A stretch of DNA of 64,000 bases from an uncultured Collinsella sp. (GCA_902492935.1 CABUNJ010000001.1:1-64000), one strand, 5' to 3'. Shown: positions 49,442 through 58,615, counted from the stretch's first letter. The notes: a model not told the origin generated them from the letters alone. Made by a program: numbers and translations.

Positions 49442-50566
49442 ATGGCACGTGTGCACAACTTCTCAGCTGGCCCGGCCGCGCTGCCTACCAGCGTGCTCGC
49501 CGAGATCGCCGACGAGATGATGGACTACCGCGGTTGCGGCATGTCCGTGCTCGAGATGAGCCATCGATCTAGCATGTACCAGCAGATCATCGACGACGCC
49601 GAGACTACCCTGCGCCACCTGCTGAGCATCCCCGACAGCTACCGCGTCCTGTTTTTGCAGGGCGGCGCCACGCTGCAGTTTGCGGGCATCCCCATGAACC
49701 TCATGCGCCGCGGCCGCGCCGGCTACATCGTGACCGGCAACTTTGCTAACAAGGCATACAAAGAAGCCGCCAAGTACGGCGAGGCCGTGCTGCTCGCGAG
49801 CTCCGAGGACACCAATTTCGACCGCATCCCCGACATGGCCGACATCAACGCGCGCATTGCCGCCGAGGCCGCGAGCGACGGGCTCGACTACGTCTACATC
49901 TGCCAGAACAACACCATCTTTGGCACCATGTACCACGAGCTGCCCAACTGCGGCGACGTGCCGCTGGTCGCCGATGTCTCGAGCTGCTTTCTGTCGCAGC
50001 CGCTCGACGTTGAGCGCTACGGGCTCATCTACGCCGGCGCGCAGAAAAACGCCGGCGCCGCGGGCGTGACCGTGGTCATTGTGCGCGACGACCTCATCGC
50101 AGATGGCCCCGCCTTTGCGCAGACGCCGCAGTACCTGGACCTTAAGACCCAGGCCGCCAAGGGTTCCATGCTCAACACGCCCAACACCTTTGGCATCTAC
50201 GTGTGCGGCAAGGTGTTCCGTTGGGTCGAGCAGACCGGCGGACTTGCAGCCATGGCCGAGCGCAACTGGGCCAAGGCCAACCTGCTCTATGACCTGCTCG
50301 AACACAGCGAGCTGTTCCATGGCACCACGCAGGCCGACAGCCGTTCCATCGCCAACGTCACCTTCCGCACCGGCGACACCGAACTCGACGCGGCCTTTGT
50401 CGCAGGCGCGGCCGAGCACCAGATTCAAAACGTCAAGGGCCATCGCCTGGTGGGCGGCATGCGCGCAAGCGTCTACAACGCCGTAACCATGGAAGACGTG
50501 CAGGCACTGGCCTCGTACATGAAGGACTTCGAAGCGCAGCATAGTTTGAGCCCGCGATCTAACTAG
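49442..50566 (+). CDS. serC: phosphoserine aminotransferase
   Basis: The 374-residue PLP enzyme converts 3-phosphohydroxypyruvate and glutamate to O-phosphoserine and 2-oxoglutarate. Family signatures include NFSAGPAALPTSVL (residues 6-19), MSVLEMSHRS near residue 34, LFLQGGATLQF near residue 76, VADVSSCFLS near residue 178 and the PLP-lysine segment YAGAQKNAGAAG near residue 198. A purine-rich GAGGGGGAACTAGAAG precedes the ATG. serA follows 72 bases later with its own ribosome site, forming a serine biosynthesis unit. Confidence 0.95.
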   Translation: MARVHNFSAGPAALPTSVLAEIADEMMDYRGCGMSVLEMSHRSSMYQQIIDDAETTLRHLLSIPDSYRVLFLQGGATLQFAGIPMNLMRRGRAGYIVTGNFANKAYKEAAKYGEAVLLASSEDTNFDRIPDMADINARIAAEAASDGLDYVYICQNNTIFGTMYHELPNCGDVPLVADVSSCFLSQPLDVERYGLIYAGAQKNAGAAGVTVVIVRDDLIADGPAFAQTPQYLDLKTQAAKGSMLNTPNTFGIYVCGKVFRWVEQTGGLAAMAERNWAKANLLYDLLEHSELFHGTTQADSRSIANVTFRTGDTELDAAFVAGAAEHQIQNVKGHRLVGGMRASVYNAVTMEDVQALASYMKDFEAQHSLSPRSN

Positions 50567-50638
50567 CCCGCAACCCGCGGGCCGACCAGCCACCTCAAAC
50601 CACCCTGTTTAGATCAAAACCTGCTAAGGAGTTTTTCC

Positions 50639-51802
50639 ATGCGCAAGATTAAAACCATCGACGACATCACCAAGGACGGCAAGGTCGAGTTTGGCGAGGG
50701 CTACGAGTTTGTGGGCACCGCCGAGGAGGCCGACGCCATCCTGATGCGCTCCACCGACCTGCATGGCTACAAGCTGCCCGAGGGCATTCGCGCCATCGCC
50801 CGCTGCGGCGCCGGCGTCAACAACATCCCCGTCGAGGAGTACGCCAAGAAGGGCGTCGTCGTCTTTAACTCCCCCGGCGCCAACAGCAACGCCGTCAAGG
50901 AGCTCGTCCTGGGTATGCTGGTGCTCTCGAGCCGCGGTGTAGTGCAGTCGATGAACTGGGTGCGCGACAACGCCGACGACCCCGAAATTCAGGTCGATGC
51001 CGAGAAAGCAAAGAAGGCCTTTGTGGGCCGTGAGCTCAAGGGCAAGCGCATCGGCGTCATCGGCCTGGGCAACGTGGGCTCCAAGGTCGCCAATGCCTGC
51101 GTCGACCTGGGCATGGACGTCTACGGCTACGATCCGTTCATTTCCGTCGAGCACGCGTGGGTGCTGAGCCGCGAGGTGCAGCGCGTGGGCACGCTCGAGG
51201 ATCTCTGCCGCGGCTGCGACTACCTCACCGTGCACGTGCCCAGCAAGGCAGACACCATCGGCATGATCAGCACCGAGCAGATTAACCTGCTGGCCCCGGA
51301 CGCCGTGCTCATCAACTACGCACGCGAGACCATCATTGACGAGGACGCCGTCGACGCCGCCCTGCGTGCAGGCAAGCTCAGCTGGTTTAGCTGCGACTTT
51401 GCCACTCCCAAGACCGTCAAGATGCCCAATACGTTTATCACCACGCACTCGGGCGCCGGCACCGGCGAGGCCGAGGCCAACTGCGCAGACATGGCCATCA
51501 GCGAGCTCAAGGATTACCTGGAGAACGGCAACATCGCGCACAGCGTCAACTACCCCGCCTGCAGCATGGGCAAGGCGCGCGCCGCAAGCCGCATTGCCTG
51601 CCTGCACGCCAACGTGCCCAACATGATCGGCCAGATCACGGCAATCCTGGCCAAAGACAACGCCAACGTGCAGCGTATGACCAACGAGTCCGCCGGCGAG
51701 AACGCCTACACCATGTTCGACACCGATGAGCACCTGGACAGCAGCACCATCGAGGCGCTCAAGCAGATTCCGTCGATGTATCGCGTGCGCGTGATCAAGT
51801 AG
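50639..51802 (+). CDS. serA: D-3-phosphoglycerate dehydrogenase
   Basis: The 387-residue enzyme oxidises 3-phosphoglycerate to 3-phosphohydroxypyruvate with NAD+, the first step of serine synthesis. It has the short type domain order: substrate-binding domain with ARCGAGVNNIP near residue 54, NAD-binding Rossmann motif IGVIGLGNVGSKVA near residue 137, and a C-terminal ACT domain (residues 315-387, ANVPNMIGQITAILA) for likely serine feedback control. The usual catalytic His position falls in TTHSGAGTGEAEANC, where HSGA replaces the more common HLGA. TAAGGAG precedes the ATG and a strong terminator follows. Confidence 0.95.
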   Translation: MRKIKTIDDITKDGKVEFGEGYEFVGTAEEADAILMRSTDLHGYKLPEGIRAIARCGAGVNNIPVEEYAKKGVVVFNSPGANSNAVKELVLGMLVLSSRGVVQSMNWVRDNADDPEIQVDAEKAKKAFVGRELKGKRIGVIGLGNVGSKVANACVDLGMDVYGYDPFISVEHAWVLSREVQRVGTLEDLCRGCDYLTVHVPSKADTIGMISTEQINLLAPDAVLINYARETIIDEDAVDAALRAGKLSWFSCDFATPKTVKMPNTFITTHSGAGTGEAEANCADMAISELKDYLENGNIAHSVNYPACSMGKARAASRIACLHANVPNMIGQITAILAKDNANVQRMTNESAGENAYTMFDTDEHLDSSTIEALKQIPSMYRVRVIK

Positions 51803-51864
51803 CGCCGACTGACCTGACGGGCAGCTCCCCATGTGGCCTGCCCGTCACTGACATTGAATGCCCG

Positions 51865-51901
51865 CGGGGGCGCCTTTCGCACGAGAGGCGCCCCCGTTTT
51901 T
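51865..51901 (+). terminator. terminator of serC-serA
   Basis: GGGGGCGCCT pairs with AGGCGCCCCC around TTCGCACGAG and is followed by GTTTTTG. Confidence 0.9.
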
Positions 51902-51979
51902 GTGAGCGCTCCATTAAATGCACCGAGCCGCTTCTTGGCATACAATCTGTATGTTGACCTAACTATCTGTGAGGTGCCT

Positions 51980-53200
51980 ATGGTTGATACAGATTTTGCT
52001 TGGCGGCTTACGCAAGGACTCGTGCGGATCGACAGTTCCGACCCAGGTGCGTATGAGGGCGAGATTGAACGCTATATCAAAGCGTTGGTTGAGGAACGGT
52101 TAGCGCAGCTGAGCCATCCGGTACTCGATGCCGTGCAGATTGCAGAGCTCGAAGTACCCCCCGGGCGCCGCAACCTTATGGTCACCGTGCCGGGCCAAAG
52201 CGACGAGCCGCGACTCGTCTATATCTGCCATATGGATACCGTTACGCTGGGCGATGGCTGGGACGCGGACATTCCGCCGCTCGGGGCGACTGTGCGGAAC
52301 GATAAGCTCTACGGCCGCGGTGCCTGCGACATGAAGGGCGGACTGGCCTGCGCCATTGCCGCACTGGTCCATACGCTCGAGCGCGTGGCGGCAGTAGGCG
52401 AGCTGCCCCGCCGTGGCTTTTCGCTCATCTGCTCGGTCGACGAGGAAGATTTTATGCGCGGCTCAGAAGCCGCAATCGATGCCGGCTGGGTCGGTTCGCG
52501 CGAATGGGTGCTGGACACCGAGCCCACCGACGGACAGATCCAGGTGGCACACAAGGGGCGTACGTGGTTCGAGATTGAAATGGCTGGCGTGACGGCGCAT
52601 GCGAGCCAGCCTTGGAAGGGCGCGGATGCCGTCGCCGCCATGGCCGAGGTCGTGTGTTCGCTTCGTCGCGCGTTTGCGGCGCTGCCCGCGCACGATGAGC
52701 TGGGGCCTTCGACCATCACGTTTGGCCAAATCGAGGGCGGATATCGCCCCTACGTCGTACCCGACCGCGCCAAAGTCTGGGTCGACATGCGCCTGACCCC
52801 GCCGACCGATACGGCCGCCGCGACGCGCATGGTAGAGCAGGCCATCGCCGTCGCCGAAGCCGCCGTTCCCGGTTGCCATGGCAGCTACACCGCGACGGGC
52901 GACCGCCCCGCCATCGAGCGCGACCCGAACTCTCCCCTTCTAGCAGCGCTCAAGCGTGCCGCCGATGACGCGACGGACGCGAATACGACCGTCGGCTTCT
53001 TTACCGGCTACACCGACACCGCCGTCATTGCCGGCAAGACAGGTAACCGCAATTGCATGAGCTACGGTCCCGGGTCGCTCGCGCTCGCGCACAAGCCCAA
53101 CGAATATGTGCCCCACGTCGATATCGTTCGTTGTCAGCAGGTGCTAATCGCGCTCGCCGATAACGTGCTCTGGGACGAGAGCTGCCAAGTTGGGGCATAA
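51980..53200 (+). CDS. M20-family metallopeptidase (ArgE/DapE/CPG2-like)
   Basis: The 406-residue dinuclear zinc hydrolase belongs to the M20 family, which cleaves acylated amino acids or dipeptides. Metal-ligand motifs are ordered as expected: ICHMDTVTLGD near residue 85, YGRGACDMKGG near residue 113, the Glu pair in SVDEEDFMRGSEA near residue 155, and a dimerisation domain with TAHASQPWKGADA near residue 207. A terminal His ligand may lie in NEYVPHVDIV. The ATG at 51980 follows GTGAGGTGCCT. The sequence alone does not decide between succinyl-diaminopimelate desuccinylase and a peptidase. Confidence 0.85.
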   Translation: MVDTDFAWRLTQGLVRIDSSDPGAYEGEIERYIKALVEERLAQLSHPVLDAVQIAELEVPPGRRNLMVTVPGQSDEPRLVYICHMDTVTLGDGWDADIPPLGATVRNDKLYGRGACDMKGGLACAIAALVHTLERVAAVGELPRRGFSLICSVDEEDFMRGSEAAIDAGWVGSREWVLDTEPTDGQIQVAHKGRTWFEIEMAGVTAHASQPWKGADAVAAMAEVVCSLRRAFAALPAHDELGPSTITFGQIEGGYRPYVVPDRAKVWVDMRLTPPTDTAAATRMVEQAIAVAEAAVPGCHGSYTATGDRPAIERDPNSPLLAALKRAADDATDANTTVGFFTGYTDTAVIAGKTGNRNCMSYGPGSLALAHKPNEYVPHVDIVRCQQVLIALADNVLWDESCQVGA

Positions 53201-53239
53201 TAAGCCGCGAACAAACCGATTCGTGCGTTAGGACCGCCC

Positions 53240-53929
53240 ATGAAAGCACTTCCGTTTCCCTGCATCCGCCCGACTCAGGACCGCGTGCTCGAGGCGCTGC
53301 CTGCAATGGGTAGCATCCTGAGCGGCAACGATGCTCTGCGCGGAGCCATTGCCGATGGTCTGATGCTCAAGGACCCGGGTGCGGCGTATTACGTGTACGA
53401 ATGCTCGGGCGAGCCGGGACGTGTGACGGGTGTCGTGGCGATCTGCCCGGTTAACGTGCTGACGGGTAGCGACGAGGCTGCCGCCGAGAGCGTCGACGCA
53501 CTCGCCGCCGCGCGCGCGATCACCGAGCTCAAGGTGCAGCCGCGCCCCGTATCGCTCGCCTACGAGGCCTCGCCCGTCATGGATATCATCCTCGGCGCCG
53601 CAAAAGAGGGCGCTTCACTCTATGCCGTCACCGACCCCGCCGGCATTACGCACCGCGTGTGGGAGGTCAAGCGCGAGGACGCCGTCGGCGCCATCCGTGC
53701 CATGCTCGACCAGGCGCCGGAGCCGGCACTGGCCGACGACCCCGCCTACGCTGCCGCGCTGGTCGGGGCATCACAGCTCCTGGCCGACGATGCCCGTGCC
53801 GCCGGCACCTACACGGGCAAAGAGCCGTTCAACTTTACCGTAGCTGTGCTCTTCCCCGCCGCGCAGGTCAGCGGCGGCGCGCCGCAGGTCCCGATGGGCC
53901 TGCTCACCCACCAGATCGCGCGGTTCTAG
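53240..53929 (+). CDS. compact DUF1015-like protein near the serine genes
   Basis: The 229-residue protein resembles DUF1015: PGAAYYVYECSGEPGRVTGVV near residue 47 (quoted in part as AYYVYECSG), PVSLAYEASPVMDIIL near residue 99 and SLYAVTDPAGITHRVWEVKR near residue 123. Usual DUF1015 proteins are about 400 residues and have a conserved ADGHHR motif. Here the equivalent position reads ALADDPAYAAALVG, and the protein ends early. It may be a reduced relative or only similar. DUF1015 genes commonly neighbour serA and serC, which fits this location. Function unknown. Confidence 0.65.
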   Translation: MKALPFPCIRPTQDRVLEALPAMGSILSGNDALRGAIADGLMLKDPGAAYYVYECSGEPGRVTGVVAICPVNVLTGSDEAAAESVDALAAARAITELKVQPRPVSLAYEASPVMDIILGAAKEGASLYAVTDPAGITHRVWEVKREDAVGAIRAMLDQAPEPALADDPAYAAALVGASQLLADDARAAGTYTGKEPFNFTVAVLFPAAQVSGGAPQVPMGLLTHQIARF

Positions 53930-54058
53930 CGAGACCAGACCGCCCGGCACAAAAATCGGCAGCCCAACAAACAGGGGGCGGAGATGCAGCAGGTGCATGC
54001 ATCTCCGCCCCTTTTGCGTCGAGAAGTTATGCCGGCGACCCGTGCCGCCACGCTCGCG

Positions 54059-54694
54059 TTATCCGCGCTGCGGACCCGCAGTAGCCACGAGCGGTTCAAG
54101 CCCCAGCTCGCGCGCGTAGTCCTCCTGCGTAAAGACTTCGACAAGTTCAAACGTATCGGCCGTATCGTCAAACGCAAAGTGCAGCACCGAGCAGTTGCCC
54201 GGCACGCGATCGCGCTCGTCGGCCGCCGCACCCTTCACGTGATCCATAAACTCCTTGATAGCCGAGCCATGGCTTACCGCGAGCACACACGTATGGTCCG
54301 GACGCTGCATAAGCTCGGTCAGCGTCGCCACTATGCGCTCACGCACCTGCATCTGGCCCTCGCCGCCAAACTGACGATAGAAATCTCGCCACGGGCGCTC
54401 GGGCATAAGCATCACGCGCTCGGCCTCAAAGTCGCCAAAGAACCACTCGCGCAGACCGTCCAGGCGCTCGTACGCCAAGCCCGGCCACAAGTTGGCGATA
54501 GTCTGCTCGGTGCGATGAAGCGTGGAGGTGTAGGCGTGGTCGGGCTCAATGCCGCGCGCACGCAAAAACATGCCGGCGCGCGCCGCCTGGTCGCAACCCA
54601 ACTGCGTAAGCGGCGAGTCACTCCACCCCTGAATGATACGCTTAAGGTTGAATATCGTCTGTCCATGACGGACCAGATACAGATCTTTATTCAT
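54059..54694 (-). CDS. histidine phosphatase family protein, copy B
   Basis: The 211-residue protein has the phosphoglycerate mutase-like signature LYLVRHGQTIFN (residues 5-16) with the phospho-accepting His, the second Arg in STLHRTEQT near residue 57, and the second catalytic His in AVSHGSAIKEF near residue 144. It hydrolyses some phosphate ester. The ATG at 54694 follows CGAAAGGACCCCT. It lies 17 bases after the paralogous gene at 54712-55254, in the same direction, and the two share layout and many identical motifs, so they look like a tandem duplication. Confidence 0.88.
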   Translation of the reverse strand: MNKDLYLVRHGQTIFNLKRIIQGWSDSPLTQLGCDQAARAGMFLRARGIEPDHAYTSTLHRTEQTIANLWPGLAYERLDGLREWFFGDFEAERVMLMPERPWRDFYRQFGGEGQMQVRERIVATLTELMQRPDHTCVLAVSHGSAIKEFMDHVKGAAADERDRVPGNCSVLHFAFDDTADTFELVEVFTQEDYARELGLEPLVATAGPQRG

Positions 54695-54711
54695 AGGGGT
54701 CCTTTCGTTCG

Positions 54712-55254
54712 TTACCAACCCAAGAGCGAAAACGCCCCGTCGCAATAGCCAAAATGAAGCACGGCACCGTTGTCGGGTAGCTCTCCCCCGCCAGTCACAT
54801 ACTCAAGAAACTCCTGGCAGGCTGAGCCGTGGGAAACCGCCAGCACGCAGTCGTGCTGCGGCCTGGCCATGATGCGGGACAGAGCCGCGACCATGCGCGA
54901 CTGAAGCTGCACTTCCGACTCGCCGCCAAAGGCCACCGGATAATCGCCCCAGGGCTGCGGCGGCATCTCGCGATTTGATGTGCCCTCCAGCGAGCCAAAA
55001 TGCCACTCACGCAGGTCATCGACCAGCTCTATGGAACGGCCCTCGCCAACGATAAGCTCGGCCGTATGCCGCGCCCGGCCCAACGGCGAGGAATACACAT
55101 GATCAAAGGCCACGCCACGCGCCGCAAACGCCGTACGCGCCGTCAGCGCCTGCTCGCGCCCGCGCGCCGTAAGCGGCGAATCGTGCCAGCCCTGCAAAAT
55201 GCTCTGCACATTGAGCTCAGTCTGCCCATGCCGCACCAAATACAGATCTGCCAC
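54712..55254 (-). CDS. histidine phosphatase family protein, copy A
   Basis: The 180-residue paralogue has LYLVRHGQTELN (residues 4-15), SSPLGRARHTAELI near residue 55, REWHFGSLEG near residue 81 and VLAVSHGSACQEF near residue 137. It is shorter than copy B, which has extra residues at its C-terminus. The start is GTG behind GAGGGGAGGGTGT. Copies A and B probably form one operon; a difference in substrate is plausible but not visible. Confidence 0.88.
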   Translation of the reverse strand: MADLYLVRHGQTELNVQSILQGWHDSPLTARGREQALTARTAFAARGVAFDHVYSSPLGRARHTAELIVGEGRSIELVDDLREWHFGSLEGTSNREMPPQPWGDYPVAFGGESEVQLQSRMVAALSRIMARPQHDCVLAVSHGSACQEFLEYVTGGGELPDNGAVLHFGYCDGAFSLLGW

Positions 55255-55268
55255 ACACCCTCCCCTCG

Positions 55269-55306
55269 TACCACCACAAAGGGGACAGGCACCTTTGTGG
55301 TGGTTT
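55269..55306. repeat. CCACCACAAAGG hairpin repeat, copy 7
   Basis: ACCACCACAAAGG pairs with CCTTTGTGGTGGT around GGACAGGCA. It lies between the nitroreductase stop and the start of the histidine phosphatase unit. Confidence 0.85.
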
Positions 55307-55336
55307 ACCGTCTGATCACGCCGCGATGACGCTCAA

Positions 55337-56008
55337 CTACACCAGCACGTCGGCGAGCGAACGCTTGGGTACGTGGTGCACCTGCGCCTCGTCGCGCCAA
55401 TAATTGATGGAGCCGTCGGGGTTGGAATCGATCGCATCAATCACCTGTGTCTCGGCCGGAACGCCAAACGCCATGATCAGCTTGAGCTCATACTTGTCGT
55501 TATCGAGCCCCATGGCATCGATCGCGCGGGGCGTAAAGGCCTTGAACATGCAGGCTGCCACCTCGGGCGTGGCGCTTCGGGCGGCGAGCATCATCGTCTG
55601 CGCGGCAATGCCCGTGTCGACCTCGGTAATGGGAGCGGCGGGCTTGCCCGGAACGGCGCGCTCGGCCAGAATCGCGATGTAGCCGGTCGGGTGCTCGCCC
55701 TCGGCAGGACCCGGCCAATCCTTAAGCGCGCCGGCCCATGCAAGCTCGTCAAACACGCGCGCGCAGTCCTCGGCACCGCTCACCACATGAAAACGAAGAC
55801 GCTGAGCATTGGCACCACAGGGAGCCAGGTGCGCAAGTTCCGCCAGCTCGAGCAAAAACTCACGCGGCACGCGCATGGACTCGTCAAAGCGACGGCACGT
55901 GCGGGCGCGACGAACCAGCGCATCAAACGCGTCCAAGCCGAGCTTTTCGCAACCCTGCTTTGCCATCGACTCGGCGCTTACCGGCGCCGCGGGAACTGCT
56001 TCGTTCAT
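55337..56008 (-). CDS. nitroreductase-family flavoprotein
   Basis: The 223-residue protein fits the nitroreductase family of FMN-dependent oxidoreductases: RRARTCRRFDES near residue 33 (the phosphate-binding Arg cluster), LAHLAPCGANAQRLRFHVV near residue 57, DTGIAAQTMMLAA near residue 130 and GLDNDKYELKLIMAFG near residue 165. It should use NAD(P)H to reduce quinones, nitro compounds or similar. The ATG at 56008 has only a G-rich ribosome site. The longer upstream frame has no family similarity. Confidence 0.82.
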   Translation of the reverse strand: MNEAVPAAPVSAESMAKQGCEKLGLDAFDALVRRARTCRRFDESMRVPREFLLELAELAHLAPCGANAQRLRFHVVSGAEDCARVFDELAWAGALKDWPGPAEGEHPTGYIAILAERAVPGKPAAPITEVDTGIAAQTMMLAARSATPEVAACMFKAFTPRAIDAMGLDNDKYELKLIMAFGVPAETQVIDAIDSNPDGSINYWRDEAQVHHVPKRSLADVLV

Positions 56009-56243
56009 AGGGACCCCCAATACAAGCCAATTGTCCTTAGGAGAATCTAACCCAAAACGTAGGCAATAACGAACAGGGCCGCAATGTTCTACACCTGTTG
56101 AATAGAAAATCGCGACGTGGGGAACAACGGAAACAATTCGGGACCTTTGGGTTACGTTTCGCCCTCCCCGACCCATACGCCAGCGACTTTAGGCGATACT
56201 GGTTGTAATGATCAAGGCTTACGCCGCACGGAAAGGAGACATT

Positions 56244-56846
56244 ATGGGCATCTTTAAGAACGATGACCAAAAATCGAGCCAGTTTGGATTTGACGAGAAA
56301 AGCATGGCGGGCAAAGCCGTCAAGGCCGTACGCTGGATCTACGCCATCACGGGCGTCTTGGCGCTCATTGCTGGTATCGCGCTGCTTTTTGCACCCGCCA
56401 AGTCCCTCGTCTTTTTGACGACTGTCCTGGGCTTTTACTTTGTAATCACTGCTGCCATCAGGCTGTTCACTGCCATTTTTGAGCCGCTGCTGCCCACCGG
56501 CTGGCGCGTGACGAGCATCATCTCCAACCTACTCATTATCTTGGGCGGCGTCATAATCCTGCGCAACCAGGCCTTCTCGACCGCGACGCTCACCACGATG
56601 GTGGTTATCGTGGCCGGCTTTGGCTGGATTGTCGAAGGTGTCATGTCCATTCTGGAGTCCGAGCTTTCGTCCAACCGCGCCCTCGCCATCCTGAGCGGCG
56701 CACTCTCAATCATCGCCGGCATGTTCGTGTTTATCTATCCGCTGTGGTCGGCCAAGATGCTCGTCATCTTTAGCGGCGCCGCGCTGCTGGTGTTTGGCGT
56801 AACGTTGATTGTTCGCGCTGTTCAATTTGGCAAACTGGTGCACTAG
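56244..56846 (+). CDS. HdeD-like/DUF308 membrane protein
   Basis: The 200-residue protein has six predicted membrane helices after a hydrophilic 30-residue N-terminus, in three paired repeats (ITGVLALIAGIALLFAP, SNLLIILGGVIILRNQ, LSGALSIIAGMFVFIYP). This is the DUF308/HdeD pattern. HdeD is linked to acid resistance in E. coli; the function here is unknown. The ATG follows GAAAGGAGACATT. Its stop codon abuts the yaiI-like start, so the two genes are co-translated. Confidence 0.85.
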   Translation: MGIFKNDDQKSSQFGFDEKSMAGKAVKAVRWIYAITGVLALIAGIALLFAPAKSLVFLTTVLGFYFVITAAIRLFTAIFEPLLPTGWRVTSIISNLLIILGGVIILRNQAFSTATLTTMVVIVAGFGWIVEGVMSILESELSSNRALAILSGALSIIAGMFVFIYPLWSAKMLVIFSGAALLVFGVTLIVRAVQFGKLVH

Positions 56847-57329
56847 ATGCCGCGAACGCTCTTTATTGATGCAGACGCCTGCCCGGTCACGCGCGAGTCG
56901 ATTGACTGCGCGCGGCGAGCGGGCGTCGCCGTCGTTATCGCCGGCAACAGCACACAGAACCTGGAACGCCACATTCGCCGCGACGACCCGCGCGATGCCG
57001 AGCACGCGCGACGCGGCTTTTGGGTCACGACGCTCGATGTGAGCGTGGGCGCCGACAGCGCCGACTTTGCCATTGTCGAACGCCTGCAGGCGGGCGACGT
57101 AGTCGTGACGCAGGACATTGGCTTGGCGAGCATGGTGCTCGGGCGCGATGCCGCCGCCATCAGCGTGCGCGGGCGCGTCTACGATAAGGCGACCATCGAC
57201 ATGCAACTGTTTATTCGCCACGAGGAAAAAAAGGTACGCCGCGCCGGGGGACGCACTCGCGGACCGGCGGCATTTACCAGCGAAGACCGGGCTCGCTTTA
57301 AGCGCAACCTCACCGAGCTGTTACGCTAA
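56847..57329 (+). CDS. YaiI/YqxD-family protein (UPF0178, DUF188)
   Basis: The 160-residue protein is a full-length member of UPF0178, with IDADACPVTRE (residues 7-17), the GNSTQNLERH segment near residue 33, GADSADFAIV near residue 68 and VVTQDIGLASMVL near residue 86. The conserved Asp residues resemble a PIN-like nuclease fold, but no activity is established. Translation starts directly after the preceding stop codon. Confidence 0.9.
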   Translation: MPRTLFIDADACPVTRESIDCARRAGVAVVIAGNSTQNLERHIRRDDPRDAEHARRGFWVTTLDVSVGADSADFAIVERLQAGDVVVTQDIGLASMVLGRDAAAISVRGRVYDKATIDMQLFIRHEEKKVRRAGGRTRGPAAFTSEDRARFKRNLTELLR

Positions 57330-57410
57330 ACAAGGTAGATTTTTGAGACATGTCCGGAAATCTGCTTTTTTGCTTTGGGCGGTGTGAGCGCTCAAAATCC
57401 ATGGCTCAAC

Positions 57411-57486
57411 AAAAAACGGGCTTCAAAATGCCATGCGTCGCCGCAATGTGCAGGCGCCGAGCATGGCTATTTGAAGCCCATTTTTT
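57411..57486. terminator. large bidirectional terminator
   Basis: GGGCTTCAAA...TGCCATGC pairs with GCATGGC...TTTGAAGCCC, flanked by AAAAAA and TTTTTT. It separates the convergent yaiI-like and manganese-transporter genes. Confidence 0.9.
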
Positions 57487-57494
57487 AGGCCTAC

Positions 57495-58583
57495 TTAGAG
57501 GCCGAAGGCGGATAGGATAAGGCCCCAACCGGCGCCGATGACGTACATCATGACCAGGAACATGACGTTCTCGCGGGCACTGCGGTTGGTGCGGAACAAC
57601 ACCAGGTAGCCCACGCCGGCGGAGATAAGCGTGCCGGCGAGCATCGGTGCCAGCTGTAGCGCGCCCTCCAGGTACAGCTGCGTAATGACCACGCTCGCCG
57701 AGCAGTTGGGGATCAGGCCGACAAGCGCCGAACCCAGGACGGCGAGCGTCTCGTTGCCACGCAGGAACTGCTCGATCGCGGACTCGCCGAAGGTCTCGAG
57801 CACGGCGACCAGAATCAGCGTCACCAGAAAAATGAATACCGATACCTGCACGGTGTGCGAGATGGCGCTGTGAATAATCGACAGGAGGGGCGCGCCCTCG
57901 TGAGAGTGGGAGTGACCGTGGCCATCATGGTGTTCATGCTCGCCCCCATGACCGTGATCGTGTCCATGTCCGTGTTCGTGCTCGTCCTCGTCTTCATCGC
58001 AACCGCAATGGTCGCGCTCGCACAGCTCATGGATGTGATCGGCGCTCACGCCCGCCTCGGCCACCTCGTCGATGATGTCACCGCCGCTGTGGTCGTCATG
58101 CGCGCAGTTAACGTGCGCCGGATTGACAGTGGTCCCCAACACGGTACGACGAATCGCCGCATGCGCGCGGGCGTTGCGACGCAGACCGCGAATGGCGGCA
58201 TCTACGATAAAGCCCGTGACCAGTGCGATCAGCGCTTTCGAAGCCAAAAGCATCGCCATGGTCTGCACGGGCACCTGCTCGGCGAGCAACAGCGGCAGCA
58301 TCTCATCGGAGGTCGAAAGGAACACCGCCACCAACGTGCCCAAGGTCACGACACGACCGGCGTACAGCGTTGCCGCCATTGCCGAAAAGCCGCACTGCGG
58401 CACCATGCCCAGCAGCGAGCCAACCACGGGACCCGCGGCGCCGGCGCGCTTGATGGCCCCGTTAACGCGGTCGCCCGCGACGCGCTCCAAGGTCTCGAGG
58501 GCCAGATATGTCACCAATAAGAACGGTACCAGCGAGAGCGTGTCCTTGCCGGCGTCGAGCAGAATATCAATCAGCAAATCCAT
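57495..58583 (-). CDS. putative manganese transporter with His-rich loop
   Basis: The 362-residue protein has about ten membrane helices in two halves. Each half carries a related motif: MVPQCGFSAMAATLYAGRV near residue 60, and LIPNCSASVVITQLYLEGA near residue 290. This is the pattern of the family annotated as putative manganese (formerly arsenic) transporters. The central loop (residues 185-230) is extremely rich in His, Asp and Glu (HEHGHGHDHGHGGEHEHHDG) and likely binds metal. Direct repeats overlap the promoter at 58616-58661, so metal-dependent regulation is probable. The exact metal and direction are not proven. Confidence 0.78.
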   Translation of the reverse strand: MDLLIDILLDAGKDTLSLVPFLLVTYLALETLERVAGDRVNGAIKRAGAAGPVVGSLLGMVPQCGFSAMAATLYAGRVVTLGTLVAVFLSTSDEMLPLLLAEQVPVQTMAMLLASKALIALVTGFIVDAAIRGLRRNARAHAAIRRTVLGTTVNPAHVNCAHDDHSGGDIIDEVAEAGVSADHIHELCERDHCGCDEDEDEHEHGHGHDHGHGGEHEHHDGHGHSHSHEGAPLLSIIHSAISHTVQVSVFIFLVTLILVAVLETFGESAIEQFLRGNETLAVLGSALVGLIPNCSASVVITQLYLEGALQLAPMLAGTLISAGVGYLVLFRTNRSARENVMFLVMMYVIGAGWGLILSAFGL

Positions 58584-58615
58584 GACGGATGGAACCTTTC
58601 GTGTCTTTCGGCAGC

